From: Actinobacillus indolicus
GTDB lineage: Bacteria > Pseudomonadota > Gammaproteobacteria > Enterobacterales > Pasteurellaceae
Assembly (NCBI RefSeq): GCF_004519515.1
Contig: NZ_CP038145.1
Span: forward strand, 2,026,001-2,090,000
DNA length: 64,000 nt
Direction: 5' to 3'
The position numbers were made by a program, and so were the translations under genes. The notes under the pieces were generated by a model, which worked only from the letters and a program-made list of their open reading frames with translations, was not told the origin of the DNA and ran no database searches. Positions 7,924 to 16,401 of this stretch are shown here, one piece after another. Each line of letters opens with the position of its first letter. The stretch's first letter is position 1.

Positions 7924-9435
7924 ATGTCCATTAACCAAGACGATATTAACAAAGCCCTGTGGTCTGCTTGCGATACCTTCCGTGGCACGATAAGCCCGGA
8001 TACCTATAAAGATTTCATCTTAACGATGCTGTTTTTGAAATACATTTCAGACGTATGGCAAGACCATTATCAACAATATCAAGCGGAATACGGTGATGTG
8101 CCTGAATTGATTGAAGAAATGATGAAACAGGAGCGATTTGTATTGCCACCGCACGCTAATTTTTACCGCTTGTATGAGCAGCGGTTTGAAGCAGGTAATG
8201 GTGAACGTATCGATCAGGCGTTGCATGCCATTGAAGAAGCCAACGGCACCAAACTCAAAGATGCGGGCAAAAGTGTTTTCCAAGACATTTCCTTTAACAC
8301 CGATAAATTGGGCGAAGAAAAGCAGAAAAACACTATTTTGCGTGAGTTGTTGGAAGATTTCGCCAAACCTGAATTGGATTTGAAACCAAGCAAAGTCGGC
8401 ACGTTGGATATTATCGGCAATGCTTACGAATATTTGATTAAAAACTTTGCTGCAAGCGGTGGGCAAAAGGCAGGGGAATTTTATACACCACCTGAAGTAT
8501 CGGATTTAATTGCCGAACTGCTCGACCCACAAATGGGCGACAGCATTTGTGATCCTGCTTGTGGTTCCGGTTCGCTGTTGATGAAGTGCGGTCAAAAAGT
8601 GGTGAAAAATCACCAAAGCAAAAATTATGCCTTATACGGACAAGAAGCGATTGGCTCAACGTGGTCGTTGGCAAAAATGAATATGTTTTTGCACAGTGAA
8701 GATAATCATCGCATTGAATGGGGCGATACCATTCGCAATCCGAAATTATTGGACAGCAACGGCGAATTGATTACCTTTGATATCGTTACCGCTAATCCAC
8801 CGTTTTCATTGGATAAATGGGGTTATGACGAGGTTAGCCAAGATCGTTTTCAACGTTTTGAGCGTGGTTTGCCGCCGAAAACAAAAGGTGATTATGCGTT
8901 TATCTCACATATGATTAAAACGCTCAAAGAGAAAACGGGCAGAATGGGCGTGGTTGTACCGCACGGTGTGCTGTTCCGTGGGGCTGCCGAGGGTAAAATT
9001 CGTCAAAAATTGATTGATGAAAACCTACTAGATGCTGTGATCGGTTTGCCAGAAAAACTGTTCTATGGCACGGGTATTCCAGCGGCAATTCTGATTTTCC
9101 GTAAAAACAAAACGGACGACACTGTGCTGTTTATTGACGCCGGTAACGAGTTTAAGCCGGGTAAAAATCAAAATACGCTTACTGCGGAAAACATCGAAAA
9201 AATCGTCCGCACTTACCGCTCACGACAAGCGGTGGAAAAATACGCCTTTGTTGCCACTCTCGCCGATATTCAACAAAACGATTACAACCTGAATATCCCA
9301 CGTTATGTGGATACCTTTGAAGAAGAACAGCTGATCGACTTGCACCAAGTCCGCATCGAAAGAATGCAGTTAAAACAGCAGTTGGCGGAGTTGGAAACTA
9401 AAATGGAAGGATATTTGAGGGAGTTGGGGTATTGA
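7924..9435 (+). CDS. hsdM: Type I restriction-modification system, methyltransferase subunit
   Basis: HsdM is the N6-adenine DNA methyltransferase subunit that forms M2S1 modification and R2M2S1 restriction complexes. The 503-residue protein has an N-terminal HsdM helical domain (about 5-150), AdoMet-binding motif I CDPACGSGSLLMK near residue 209, and the catalytic motif NPPF near 290. The SGGQKAGEFYTPPEV block before motif I is characteristic. It follows dinD by 3 nt and has AAGGA before the ATG. hsdS begins only after a 324-nt gap holding a USS and hairpins, unlike the usual tight hsdM-hsdS spacing. Confidence 0.96.
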   Translation: MSINQDDINKALWSACDTFRGTISPDTYKDFILTMLFLKYISDVWQDHYQQYQAEYGDVPELIEEMMKQERFVLPPHANFYRLYEQRFEAGNGERIDQALHAIEEANGTKLKDAGKSVFQDISFNTDKLGEEKQKNTILRELLEDFAKPELDLKPSKVGTLDIIGNAYEYLIKNFAASGGQKAGEFYTPPEVSDLIAELLDPQMGDSICDPACGSGSLLMKCGQKVVKNHQSKNYALYGQEAIGSTWSLAKMNMFLHSEDNHRIEWGDTIRNPKLLDSNGELITFDIVTANPPFSLDKWGYDEVSQDRFQRFERGLPPKTKGDYAFISHMIKTLKEKTGRMGVVVPHGVLFRGAAEGKIRQKLIDENLLDAVIGLPEKLFYGTGIPAAILIFRKNKTDDTVLFIDAGNEFKPGKNQNTLTAENIEKIVRTYRSRQAVEKYAFVATLADIQQNDYNLNIPRYVDTFEEEQLIDLHQVRIERMQLKQQLAELETKMEGYLRELGY

Positions 9436-9759
9436 TGGAATAAACATCAATGCATAAAAATTGAACAAGCTCCTGACATCGGGAACTTGTTTAAAGTCTT
9501 ACAAGCGGTTGGGTTTTAAAAATTTTTGTAAGGTTAAAATATTTTTAATAACCCTAAAAAGCGAAAAGCCTTGATGAAACCCACCAAGACTATAACGCCG
9601 ACCAAGCACCCTCGATCCACTTAGGGGTATTTTAAATGAAATGCGAGCCTTGTGTAAACAAAATTTACAGGGAATTAGGAAATAGTATATAGATGCTATT
9701 TCAAATTGATATATACAGCGGTTAAATTTTAAGAAAATTTTGCAAATTGGGAAAAGTGA
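9436..9759. other. hsdM-hsdS spacer with USS and hairpins, no gene seen
   Basis: The gap contains an imperfect hairpin of AACAAG / CTTGTT arms around 9463-9490, an Apl-type USS core at 9501-9509, and a 7-bp hairpin GAAATAG / CTATTTC at 9679-9702. A minus-strand open frame crosses it, but it has no recognisable domain and runs through the USS, so I do not call it. The hsdS promoter may lie here; no convincing -35/-10 pair was found. Confidence 0.5.
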
Positions 9760-10890
9760 ATGAAGAAGTTGAAAGATGGGTGGAAAAATATTCATTTAAA
9801 GGATATTTTGAGTGATGATATTCGTAATGGTTATTCTCCACTACCTGCTGAGAATGAAACGGGCTATTGGGTGCTGGGGCTTGGTGCATTAACAGATAAT
9901 GGATTGAATAAAGATGAGATTAAACCAGTTCATTTTGAAAAAAGAGTTGAAAAATCACTTCTAGAATTTGGGGATTTTTTGGTTAGTCGTTCAAATACAC
10001 CGGATAAAGTCGGACGTTCAATTTTATTTAAAAATGAAATAATTAATTGTTCATATCCTGATTTAATGATGAGATTTAGAATAAATGAAACACTGGCTTA
10101 TCCCTATTTTATTGAGCAATATTTAAAAACAAAATCCATTCGAGCATATTTTTCAAATAGTGCGTCAGGCAGCAGTAAGAGTATGGTAAAAATAAACAAA
10201 TCCATTTTGGAGAAAACACCATTATTACTTCCACCACTAGAAGAACAAATCCAAATCGCCGAAACCCTTTCAACGTGGGATAACGCTATTCAAACCACAG
10301 AGAAACTGCTTGAAAATAGCCGACAGCAGAAAAAGGCGTTAATGCAGAGGTTGTTGAAAGGAAATGATTGGCTACAAGCAGATTTAGCAGAATTAGCCGT
10401 AATCTCTAAAGGTTCTCAGCTCAATAAGAATACACTTTTGGATAATGGACAATATGCTGTTATTAACGGTGGAATTGAACCTTCAGGCTACACAGATAAG
10501 TTTAATACAGAAAGCCACACTATTACTATCAGTGAAGGTGGAAATTCTTGTGGCTATATTGGCTTTCAAAAAGAAAAATTTTGGTGTGGTGGACATTGTT
10601 ACGCTTTAAGTAATTTAAAAATAAATTGTTTATTTTTATATCAATTATTAAAATATAACGAAGAAAATATTATGCGTTTAAGAGTAGGAAGCGGACTTCC
10701 GAATATTCAGAAAAAAGCTCTTGAAAGCTTTTCCCTGTCTTATCCGCAGGATATTAACGAACAACAAAAAATCGCCGAAATTCTTTCAACTGCAGATCAA
10801 GAGATCGAAACATTACAACGGAAATTGGAGTGTTTGAAATTGGAGAAAGGGGCGTTGATGCAGAGATTATTAAGGGATGGTTATGAATAA
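9760..10890 (+). CDS. hsdS: Type I restriction-modification system, specificity subunit
   Basis: HsdS recognises the bipartite target sequence for the HsdM/HsdR complex. At 376 residues it has two target-recognition domains, each followed by a helical spacer: PLEEQIQIAETLS...KKALMQRLLKG (about 165-205) and EQQKIAEILS...KGALMQRLLRDG (about 330-375). The similarity of the two spacers is the internal symmetry expected of HsdS. TRD2 starts near residue 206. The last codons overlap the next gene, so hsdS and the nuclease gene are translationally coupled. Start ATG at 9760. I cannot predict the DNA target. Confidence 0.95.
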   Translation: MKKLKDGWKNIHLKDILSDDIRNGYSPLPAENETGYWVLGLGALTDNGLNKDEIKPVHFEKRVEKSLLEFGDFLVSRSNTPDKVGRSILFKNEIINCSYPDLMMRFRINETLAYPYFIEQYLKTKSIRAYFSNSASGSSKSMVKINKSILEKTPLLLPPLEEQIQIAETLSTWDNAIQTTEKLLENSRQQKKALMQRLLKGNDWLQADLAELAVISKGSQLNKNTLLDNGQYAVINGGIEPSGYTDKFNTESHTITISEGGNSCGYIGFQKEKFWCGGHCYALSNLKINCLFLYQLLKYNEENIMRLRVGSGLPNIQKKALESFSLSYPQDINEQQKIAEILSTADQEIETLQRKLECLKLEKGALMQRLLRDGYE

Positions 10891-11668
10891 ATTAGAAGCA
10901 ATAAATAAAATAGAAAAATTAATCCAAAGAGCTATTCCATTAAAATCAATCGAAATGTTTAGTGAAGATTTTAATAAGTGGAAAAGAGATTCATCTATTG
11001 CAATAGGTTATATTTTTGGAAATGATTCAAAACATCAAAAAGAATTTGAAAAAATAAGTTATACACTGAGGATCTTTCTGACTGATACCCCAGACTATGA
11101 ATTCCAAAATGCTTATGTTAATGGTCTTAATAAGGCAATCACGATTCTTCAATCAATGAAATCAGAAATTTCTGAATTTTGGTCAGATGATTGTGATGAT
11201 TCAAAACAAGATCACTCGCTGAACAACATACAATTAATTATTAATCGTTTTCATCAAGTCGCGAGACAATTAAGATCTAGGTATTCAGATAGAAACACAC
11301 TTGAAATAGAAGATGAATACGATGTCCAAGATTTGTTTCATTCATTATTAAAATTATATTTTGATGATGTGAGAGCTGAAGAATGGACTCCGAGCTATGC
11401 AGGTGGAGCTTCTCGAACTGATTTTCTATTGAAAAATGAAAATATTGTCATAGAAATTAAGAAAACAAGACGGAGTTTAAAAGCAAAAGAGTTAGGAGAG
11501 CAGTTAATTGTAGATGCTGTGCGTTATCAATCACATCCTGATTGCGATACCTTAATCTGCTTTGTTTATGATCCTGAAGGAATTATAGGAAATCCCAAAG
11601 GTATTGAAAATGATTTAACAAGAGAATTTGATGGAGTTCCTGTTTATACTTACATTAGACCTGAATAG
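10883..11668 (+). CDS. PD-(D/E)XK nuclease, DpnII/MboI-like domain, inside the RM operon
   Basis: The C-terminal half (about 150-255) shows a PD-(D/E)XK core: EEWTPSYAGGASRTDFLL with the conserved aspartate, then IVIEIKKTRR as the E-x-K motif, and CDTLICFVYDPEG. This matches what I know of the REase_DpnII-MboI family. The first 150 residues are helical and charged, with no family I recognise. The ATG at 10883 is preferred because AAGGGA precedes it; an in-frame ATG at 10877 overlaps that site. The start overlaps the hsdS stop by 8 nt. It is probably an accessory effector nuclease of the RM locus rather than the type I motor subunit, which is separately present as HsdR. Confidence 0.75.
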   Translation: MNKLEAINKIEKLIQRAIPLKSIEMFSEDFNKWKRDSSIAIGYIFGNDSKHQKEFEKISYTLRIFLTDTPDYEFQNAYVNGLNKAITILQSMKSEISEFWSDDCDDSKQDHSLNNIQLIINRFHQVARQLRSRYSDRNTLEIEDEYDVQDLFHSLLKLYFDDVRAEEWTPSYAGGASRTDFLLKNENIVIEIKKTRRSLKAKELGEQLIVDAVRYQSHPDCDTLICFVYDPEGIIGNPKGIENDLTREFDGVPVYTYIRPE

Positions 11669-11682
11669 AAAAGGAGATATTT

Positions 11683-12234
11683 ATGATTTATATGGCTAAT
11701 TTAGAAATTTTATATAACGATATGAGCAATCATAATATTGATGTTCAGATATATAATATTGTTAGTGGAGCTATTGGTTTCAACGTGTGTTTTTCTATCA
11801 ATGAAAATCCCTTTATTTTGGCATTAACATCAAGAACAGAAACTCCAGAGTTTTTTAAATTCTCTGTTAATCAATATTTTGAAATTCAAGATTCACTTGA
11901 TAACCCTACTTATAGACGGTTAGCTGCATTACTTAATCAAGGTGGTTTTCAGACTTTTTATCCAAATACATTTTTTAATAATATCAATGAACAAACGCCT
12001 ATACAATCAGCAAATAGACCAAATAATCAAGATATTCTTGCTATCCGACAAGATATTACCGAGCAACGAGATAGACCTTATTTTAACACCTGGAGACATC
12101 ACCAAAATAGTGGACACCATGTAACGGATGAAAATAAAGCAAAAACCCTAGCACTATTAGGGCGTGAAGCTTATGAATATTCATGTCGTAATAATGCATC
12201 ATCTGTATGGAGTGTAGAGCCAATTAATCGATAG
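11683..12234 (+). CDS. Unrecognised 183-residue protein between RM nuclease and hsdR
   Basis: I do not recognise this protein with confidence; the pattern NPFILALTSR, LAALLNQGGF, FYPNTFFNNIN and the C-terminal block RPYFNTWRH...HVTDEN recalls small uncharacterised families such as DUF6037, from memory only. There are no membrane segments, signal peptide or obvious catalytic motif. The middle (about 105-135) is polar, rich in N and Q, and perhaps a linker between an N-terminal beta-rich part and the C-terminal block. A strong AAGGAG lies 6 nt before the ATG. It is 14 nt after the nuclease gene and 12 nt before hsdR, so it is part of the operon and a likely partner or regulator of the nuclease. 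Confidence 0.75.
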   Translation: MIYMANLEILYNDMSNHNIDVQIYNIVSGAIGFNVCFSINENPFILALTSRTETPEFFKFSVNQYFEIQDSLDNPTYRRLAALLNQGGFQTFYPNTFFNNINEQTPIQSANRPNNQDILAIRQDITEQRDRPYFNTWRHHQNSGHHVTDENKAKTLALLGREAYEYSCRNNASSVWSVEPINR

Positions 12235-12246
12235 GAAATAACTATT

Positions 12247-15200
12247 ATGTTCCAAACTACATTTTCACCCACCCTCGAAAAACACACTTCCAAACTCCCA
12301 GCCATTCTGTTGTTACACAACCTTGGCTGGCAGTATCTTTCTCCTAAGCAAGCCTTAGCTTATCGTGGGGGAATGGTGATGAATGTGGTGTTGGACGTGG
12401 TGTTGCGGGAGGTATTGAGCCAACGTACGATTTCGTATCTTGGGCAAGAGCGTGCGTTGTCGGCGAAGGCGGTGGATAATTTAGTGACGGAGCTGACCAG
12501 CCCTAAGTTAAATGAAAGTCTGGTGGGGGCGAATGAGCATTTTTATAATCATCTGTTATACGGCATTACCGTTACCGAATTTATTGACGGTAAGAAAATC
12601 AGTTGCACCGTGCCGATTATTGACTGGGAAAACCCTGAAAACAATCGGTTTCATTTTACCGAAGAATTTAGCGTAGCGAACGCTAACGGTTCATCAGTGC
12701 GTACGCCCGATTTAGTCTGTTTTGTTAATGGCTTGCCGCTGGTGGTGATTGAAGCCAAACGCCCAGACGGCAAACCGAAAAGTACCATTGAAGAAGGCAT
12801 TTCTCAACATTTACGCAATCAACGCCCTACCGAAATTCCCCACCTTTTTGCCTATGCCCAACTGTTGTTAGCCGTTAATGGTTATGACGGGCGTTATGCC
12901 ACTTGTGCGACCCCTGCTAAATTTTGGGCGGCGTGGCGTGAGGAAGAACAATCCGAGTTGGAAATGAGCCAACTCAAAAACCTTGCAATTTCAACCGAAA
13001 ATCTGACCGCTCTTTTGCCAAAATCCGAAGATCAGGCGTGGTATCAACAACTTACCGCTCAGGGAAAACTGGCGGTAACAGGGCAAGATAGCTTGCTGAT
13101 TAGCCTGTTACGAAAAGATCGTTTGTTTGAGATGATCCGTTATTTCAGTCTGTTTGATCGCAAATCGCACAGCCGTATTGTCGCCCGTTATCCGCAAGTG
13201 TTTGGGGTGAAACGCTTAATTGAACGGGTAATGTCACAAAGCGAAAAAGGGGCGAGAAACGGCGGTGTGATTTGGCACACCACAGGTTCGGGCAAGTCGT
13301 TTACGATGGTCTTTTTCTCGAAAGCCTTATTGCTCCACCCTGCCCTAAAACAGTGCCGAATTATCGTGGTGACGGATCGGGTGGATTTAGAACATCAGTT
13401 GAGCAGTACTTTTTATAACAGTGGCGAACTGGCGACCAAGCGAGATCGTAAAAATGCAATGGCAACCACCGGCAAGCGATTAGCCGAGCAAATCGGTTCC
13501 GGTAATGAACGCATTATTTTTTCGTTAATGCAGAAATTTAACACGGCAATTAACCAAGCGGAATGTTTTAACCCGAGTGCGAATATTATAGTGCTGATTG
13601 ATGAAGGACATCGCACGCAAGGCGGCGAAAATCATATGGCAATGCGGCGAGCCTTGCCTAATGCGGCTTTTGTTGCTTTTACCGGTACGCCGTTGTTAAA
13701 AGATGATGAAACCACACAAAAATTCGGCAACATCATTCACGCTTATACGATGCAACGAGCGGTGGAAGATAAGGCGGTAACGCCATTGCTTTATGAAGAG
13801 CGGATCCCTGAATTGTCGGTGAATGAACAGGCGATTGATAACTGGTTTGAGCGAATTACCAAGTCGTTAAACGAAGGGCAAAAAGCGGATCTAAAACGCA
13901 AATTTTCGCGTAAAGGGCAGATTTATCAAGCTGACGATCGTATTCATTTGATTGCGTTGGATATTGCGGAACATTTGGCGAATAAAATTCCGCAAGGCTT
14001 AAAAGGTCAGCTGGCGTGTGAAAGCAAAAAAGAGGCAATTCGTTATCAGCGGTATTTGAATGAGATCGGCTTGTTTGAAAGTGCAGTGGTGATTAGTCCG
14101 CCTGATAGCCGTGAAGGGAATACGCAGCTTGACGAACAGGCAAGTGATGAAGTGGTGCGTTGGTGGGCTGCCAACGTGCAAGGCGATGAAGAAAGTTATA
14201 CTCAGCAAGTGTTAAGCCGTTTTGCCGATCCTGATAGTCCATTGCGTTTGTTAATTGTGGTGGATAAATTGCTCACGGGCTTTGACGAGCCAAGCAATGC
14301 GGTGTTGTACATTGATAAGCCGTTAAAACAGCATAACCTTATTCAAGCAATTGCAAGGGTAAATCGCTTGCATAAACAAAAAGAGTACGGATTGTTGGTG
14401 GATTATCGGGGCATTTTAAAAGAGCTGGACACAACCATTGCCAAATACCAAGATTTAGCTAACCGAACACAAGGCGGTTATGCCATTGAGGATTTGGCTG
14501 GGCTTTATCGTTCAATGCAAAGCGAATATCTGCGTTTGCCGAGTTTGTATCAAGCACTTTGGGCGATGTTTGCCGAGGTTGAAAATAAAATGGATCTTGA
14601 GCAACTTCGCCGCAAACTTATTCCAAATATGCAACTCGACCCGACAAGCGGTCTGTTTTTCGATAAAAACAGCAAAATACGAGATGATTTTTACCGTGCC
14701 TTAACCGCCTTTAACCGCTGTTTACAAGTGGCGTTGCAATCGGAAACTTTTTATCAGGACAAAAACTTTACCGATGCCGACCGCACTTTATATAAAAACA
14801 CCTCCGCCTTTTTTGCCCAACTTCGCCGTTTAGCACAGCAGGACGCCGGCGAGCAAGTGGATTATCGCGAATATGCCCATCAAGTTGAGCAGTTAATTGA
14901 TAAGCACGTGGTTGCCTTAGGCGTAAAAGAAGCAGACGGCATTTATGCGGTCAATAAAATGGGCAAAACGGAATATCAAACGTGGAACGACACCAAAACA
15001 CGCAACGAAGCCGATAAAATTCGCTCTCGTATTGCTCGTAGCCTTGAGATTGATTTTGACAACGATCCTTATGCCAAAGCCCGTTTTTCCGAATTATTGC
15101 AGCAAGCCATTGAAGAAGCCGAAGCCTTGTTCGAGCACCCGATAAAACAGTATTTGCTGTTTAAAGAATTTGAAGAACAAATGGCGGAACGTAAATTGCC

Positions 15201-15513
15201 CGATATTCCCGACCGCTTTGGCGGCAACTATACGGCACAAGCCTATTTCGGCGTATTTAAAACGGTCTTGCCTGAAACCCTGTCGCAAGGCGAAGGCTTT
15301 TGGGTGGATTTGGCATTTGAGATCGATCAGGTGGTTTTACGCTGTTTGAGCGAACACTCTATCAACCTAGAACAAGTGGAAAAAGACATTCGCAAGCAGT
15401 TGCTGCCTATGATGTTTAAAATTTGCCAAGCCAACGGCAGCGGTATGTTGCAAGCCAAAGAGATTGTCGAACGGATAGTACAAATTGTACGGGTTGGGCG
15501 TGCAAATGGATAA
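12247..15513 (+). CDS. hsdR: Type I restriction-modification system, restriction/translocase subunit
   Basis: HsdR translocates DNA using ATP and cuts when complexes collide. The 1088-residue protein has an N-terminal nuclease core, TPDLVCFVNGLPLVVIEAKRP (Asp near 154, E-x-K near 168), then a superfamily 2 helicase core with Walker A TTGSGKS near 345, the DEGH box LIDEGHRTQ near 452, motif III VAFTGTPLL, and motif VI QAIARVNRLH near 700. A long helical C-terminal region binds HsdM. Length and motif order are normal, so the restriction function looks intact. It is downstream of hsdS and the two inserted genes, and overlaps the metallopeptidase gene by 8 nt. Confidence 0.96.
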   Translation: MFQTTFSPTLEKHTSKLPAILLLHNLGWQYLSPKQALAYRGGMVMNVVLDVVLREVLSQRTISYLGQERALSAKAVDNLVTELTSPKLNESLVGANEHFYNHLLYGITVTEFIDGKKISCTVPIIDWENPENNRFHFTEEFSVANANGSSVRTPDLVCFVNGLPLVVIEAKRPDGKPKSTIEEGISQHLRNQRPTEIPHLFAYAQLLLAVNGYDGRYATCATPAKFWAAWREEEQSELEMSQLKNLAISTENLTALLPKSEDQAWYQQLTAQGKLAVTGQDSLLISLLRKDRLFEMIRYFSLFDRKSHSRIVARYPQVFGVKRLIERVMSQSEKGARNGGVIWHTTGSGKSFTMVFFSKALLLHPALKQCRIIVVTDRVDLEHQLSSTFYNSGELATKRDRKNAMATTGKRLAEQIGSGNERIIFSLMQKFNTAINQAECFNPSANIIVLIDEGHRTQGGENHMAMRRALPNAAFVAFTGTPLLKDDETTQKFGNIIHAYTMQRAVEDKAVTPLLYEERIPELSVNEQAIDNWFERITKSLNEGQKADLKRKFSRKGQIYQADDRIHLIALDIAEHLANKIPQGLKGQLACESKKEAIRYQRYLNEIGLFESAVVISPPDSREGNTQLDEQASDEVVRWWAANVQGDEESYTQQVLSRFADPDSPLRLLIVVDKLLTGFDEPSNAVLYIDKPLKQHNLIQAIARVNRLHKQKEYGLLVDYRGILKELDTTIAKYQDLANRTQGGYAIEDLAGLYRSMQSEYLRLPSLYQALWAMFAEVENKMDLEQLRRKLIPNMQLDPTSGLFFDKNSKIRDDFYRALTAFNRCLQVALQSETFYQDKNFTDADRTLYKNTSAFFAQLRRLAQQDAGEQVDYREYAHQVEQLIDKHVVALGVKEADGIYAVNKMGKTEYQTWNDTKTRNEADKIRSRIARSLEIDFDNDPYAKARFSELLQQAIEEAEALFEHPIKQYLLFKEFEEQMAERKLPDIPDRFGGNYTAQAYFGVFKTVLPETLSQGEGFWVDLAFEIDQVVLRCLSEHSINLEQVEKDIRKQLLPMMFKICQANGSGMLQAKEIVERIVQIVRVGRANG

Positions 15514-16219
15514 GTTTGATAGCGTTATCATTCCTTATGGCGACCAACATTTTACCGTTCGCTTGGTCAAGAATGCCAAATATAAACGGCTACGCCTAAC
15601 CGTGCAGCCCACGGGCGACATTATTGCTTATGTGCCGCCACAAGCGGTCAGAAATAAGCTGATTTTTGCCATTAGCAAACAAAGTCAATGGATTGCCGAC
15701 CAGTTGCAATTTTTTCAACAAAACCCACCGCTTGTTGAACGGCAATATATCAGCGGCGAAAGTCATCGTTATTTAGGGCGACAATATCTGTTAAAAGTGT
15801 ACGAAACACCAGATAAACCCAATCAAGTTCGTTTATGGCGTGGGCAATTGGAGGTATCTGTGCGAGAAAAAACGACACGACAAGTTCAACAATGTTTGGA
15901 TAAATGGTATCGACAAAAAGCCAAACAGATTTTTGCCGAACGTTTAAATTGGCTGCTACCGCAAACCTTTTGGGTTACGACAATCCCTCACATTCGCTTA
16001 CGCACAATGGAAACCCGTTGGGGAAGTTGCTCCGTTCAAGGCTCACTATGCCTTAACCCCCACCTAATCAAAGCCCCGAAAGAGTGCATTGATTATGTGA
16101 TTTTGCACGAACTCTGCCACTTCGCCGAACACAACCACAGCGAACGTTTTTATCGATTAATGGGGCAAGTGATGCCGCAGTGGAAGGAAGTGAAGACGAG
16201 GCTGGATAGGGTGGTTTAG
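15506..16219 (+). CDS. DUF45/YgjP-type zinc metallopeptidase overlapping hsdR
   Basis: The C-terminal third has the zinc-protease signature YVILHELCHFAEHNHSERFY (H-E-x-x-H and a downstream His), preceded by the family block RTMETRWGSCS and LNPHLIKAP. This is the YgjP/DUF45 family, structurally akin to minigluzincins; substrates are unknown. The ATG at 15506 gives 237 residues and an 8-nt overlap with hsdR; the open frame extends to a TTG at 15485, which is less likely. Such peptidases are common next to hsdR in bacteria, so a role in RM control (for example turnover of HsdR) is plausible but only inferred from position. Confidence 0.85.
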   Translation: MDKFDSVIIPYGDQHFTVRLVKNAKYKRLRLTVQPTGDIIAYVPPQAVRNKLIFAISKQSQWIADQLQFFQQNPPLVERQYISGESHRYLGRQYLLKVYETPDKPNQVRLWRGQLEVSVREKTTRQVQQCLDKWYRQKAKQIFAERLNWLLPQTFWVTTIPHIRLRTMETRWGSCSVQGSLCLNPHLIKAPKECIDYVILHELCHFAEHNHSERFYRLMGQVMPQWKEVKTRLDRVV

Positions 16220-16229
16220 GGGGGGATAA

Positions 16230-16294
16230 ACAAGCGGTGGGATTTTGAGAGAAATTTGCAAATTGGAAAAATTTCGCAAAATCTGACCGCACTT
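16230..16294. repeat. Inverted USS pair of mixed type after the metallopeptidase gene
   Basis: The left arm carries an Apl-type core ACAAGCGGT (16230-16238). The right arm, read on the minus strand, carries a Hin-type core AAGTGCGGT (16286-16294). The arms pair from 16234-16246 with 16278-16290, with one mismatch and one G-T pair, giving a hairpin that could stop transcription from either side. Both arms have the A/T-rich tails expected of uptake sequences. Confidence 0.75.
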
Positions 16295-16311
16295 TATAAA
16301 AAAATAAAAGT

Positions 16312-16345
16312 AAATGCTGTTTGAATGTAAGTCCAAACAGCATTT
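16312..16345. terminator. Bidirectional terminator between metallopeptidase and second ATPase
   Basis: An 11-bp stem AAATGCTGTTT / AAACAGCATTT has a 12-nt loop. On the minus strand it is followed by a long T-rich stretch; on the plus strand by TTCCTT. The ATPase gene ends 56 nt away on the minus strand, so this is its terminator. Confidence 0.8.
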
Positions 16346-16401
16346 TCCTTATCCCATCAATCAATTCCTGCGTGCTTTTCACATAGTCAATCCTAGGAAT
16401 G

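Noticed and set aside
9499..9795. 98-residue minus-strand open frame in the hsdM-hsdS gap
   Set aside because: No domain, passes through a USS and into hsdS, no ribosome-binding site; likely chance.
10330..10880. Long DNA repeats in hsdS that could drive phase variation
   Set aside because: The two spacer regions are similar in protein (ALMQRLL) but the DNA copies differ at several positions and are short.
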